This document shows positions 5,391 through 5,764 of a stretch of DNA of 5,764 bases, piece by piece. Below the pieces are notes generated by a model, which had not been told where the DNA came from, ran no database searches, and saw nothing but the letters and a program-made list of their open reading frames with translations. Numbering within the stretch: position 1 is the stretch's first letter; every line of letters begins with the position of its first letter. Source of the stretch: Hyphomicrobiales bacterium (GTDB lineage Bacteria > Pseudomonadota > Alphaproteobacteria > Rhizobiales > Rhizobiaceae); assembly GCA_015654965.1 (NCBI GenBank), contig JAATGD010000032.1:1-5764 (forward strand), in the 5' to 3' direction. The translations under genes were made by a program, and so were the position numbers.

Positions 5391-5394
5391 GTGT
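5379..5394 (+). promoter_or_regulatory. NrdR-box-like site 2 upstream of nrdJ
   Basis: TTACCATATAGGGTGT matches 11 of 16 positions of the NrdR consensus, including the whole right flank GTGT. Taken alone it would be weak. Its start lies exactly 31 bp after the start of site 1 and it overlaps the candidate -10, which raises its credibility. Confidence 0.5.
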
Positions 5395-5659
5395 TTTTCG
5401 ATTTACTGATTTGCTGGCTGACGATGACACCCATCACGGGAACTTATGGTCCTCTTATGTTGTTTTGTGTGTGCTGAGGACAAGCAGGAAGACGATTGAA
5501 TATCCCGGTTTTTACCGGCCCCTTTACAAGCAGTGCTTTGTGCAAAAGTGCTGCTGAAACTTGAGACACGACACAGATAGCCGTTATGGCAGCAAGTAGC
5601 ATATCGTGGTGGAAACCCACCGTCATAACTACTATATATAGAACGTTTGGATGGGACAG
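5395..5659 (+). other. Long structured leader region of nrdJ
   Basis: If transcription starts near 5397 the nrdJ mRNA has an untranslated leader of about 260 nt. It can form CCGGT/ACCGG (5505-5518) and an 11-pair stem AGCAGTGCTTT/AAAGTGCTGCT (5529-5555, two G-T wobbles). A third stem, GGTGG/CCACC (5608-5621), lies near the start codon. Two tiny ORFs (17 codons from ATG 5424; 22 codons from TTG 5496 with AGGAAG ahead) are visible but unproven. I could not match the B12-riboswitch core (GCCACTG-type box) here. The core CTATATATAG at 5632-5641 fits the centre of the NrdR consensus, but its flanks do not. Confidence 0.4.
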
Positions 5660-5764
5660 ATGAAGATCGAGCGCCGTTTCACGAAAGACAACCAGTCGGC
5701 CTATGCGGATATCGCATTCCGCACTGCGACCAGTGAAATCAAGAACCCGGACGGGTCGATTGTC
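5660..5764 (+). CDS. nrdJ: Vitamin B12-dependent (class II) ribonucleoside-diphosphate reductase, N-terminal part
   Basis: The first 35 residues, beginning MKIERRFTKDNQSAYADIAF and continuing through ATSEIKNPDGSIV, match the conserved N-terminus of alphaproteobacterial NrdJ. This large adenosylcobalamin-dependent enzyme reduces ribonucleotides to deoxyribonucleotides and works with or without oxygen. The full protein in this group exceeds 1,000 residues, so the window cuts off nearly all of it, including the active-site cysteines. I chose ATG 5660, which is preceded by GGA at 5649-5651. The in-frame ATG 5651 overlaps that weak ribosome site and would add only Met-Gly-Gln. The upstream region carries paired NrdR-like boxes, consistent with control by the NrdR repressor. 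Confidence 0.88.
   Translation, partial: MKIERRFTKDNQSAYADIAFRTATSEIKNPDGSIV

Noticed and set aside
5632..5641. Third NrdR box (core CTATATATAG) close to the nrdJ start
   Set aside because: The 10-base core fits fully but the flanks match only 1 of 6 positions, and no partner lies at helical spacing. AT-rich DNA near a start codon gives such matches easily.
5395..5659. Cobalamin (B12) riboswitch in front of the B12-dependent reductase
   Set aside because: An AGGAAG stretch near 5486 tempted me, but the GCCACTG-type B12 box and the other conserved core segments are not visible, and nrdJ itself is not the usual riboswitch target.

Overview
The window looks like chromosomal DNA of a Brucellaceae-type alphaproteobacterium (Brucella/Ochrobactrum group). 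The basis is moderately GC-rich coding DNA, the recognisable styles of the xanthine phosphoribosyltransferase, Nudix and B12-dependent ribonucleotide reductase proteins, and two roughly 105-bp double-palindrome intergenic repeats of the kind common in that group. The genus call rests on recalled family resemblance, not on a search. Every gene I can support is on the + strand.

Layout. Bases 1-292 hold the C-terminal tail of an oligopeptide-type ABC transporter ATPase. Its frame is broken by a stop at 11-13, so it looks like a gene remnant. It is followed 12 bases later by a GTG-started ribokinase (305-1195). Next come a stand-alone CinA-N/MoCF-type molybdopterin-binding-domain protein (1286-2041) with a terminator, a tandem-domain universal stress protein (2161-3006) with a strong terminator, and xanthine phosphoribosyltransferase gpt (3241-3735) with a hairpin just after its stop.

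From 3767 to 4994 two composite palindromic repeats in the same orientation (3767-3874 and 4891-4994) bracket a segment. That segment holds a hairpin, an AT-rich stretch with a doubtful and possibly frameshifted small ORF, and a Nudix hydrolase gene (4327-4818).

From 4995 to the end is the upstream region of a class II ribonucleotide reductase (nrdJ, from 5660, cut by the window end). It contains one perfect DnaA-box 9-mer (5063-5071) and a candidate 54-residue single-span membrane protein (5174-5338). It also has two NrdR-box-like sites exactly 31 bp apart (5348-5363 and 5379-5394) around a possible promoter, then a long leader of about 260 nt with several hairpins.

Functionally, most genes touch nucleotide metabolism or housekeeping: ribose phosphorylation, purine salvage, Nudix clean-up and deoxyribonucleotide synthesis. 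They appear to be separate transcription units rather than one pathway operon. The most interesting part is the nrdJ control region; no dramatic new system such as a defence or mobile island is visible.
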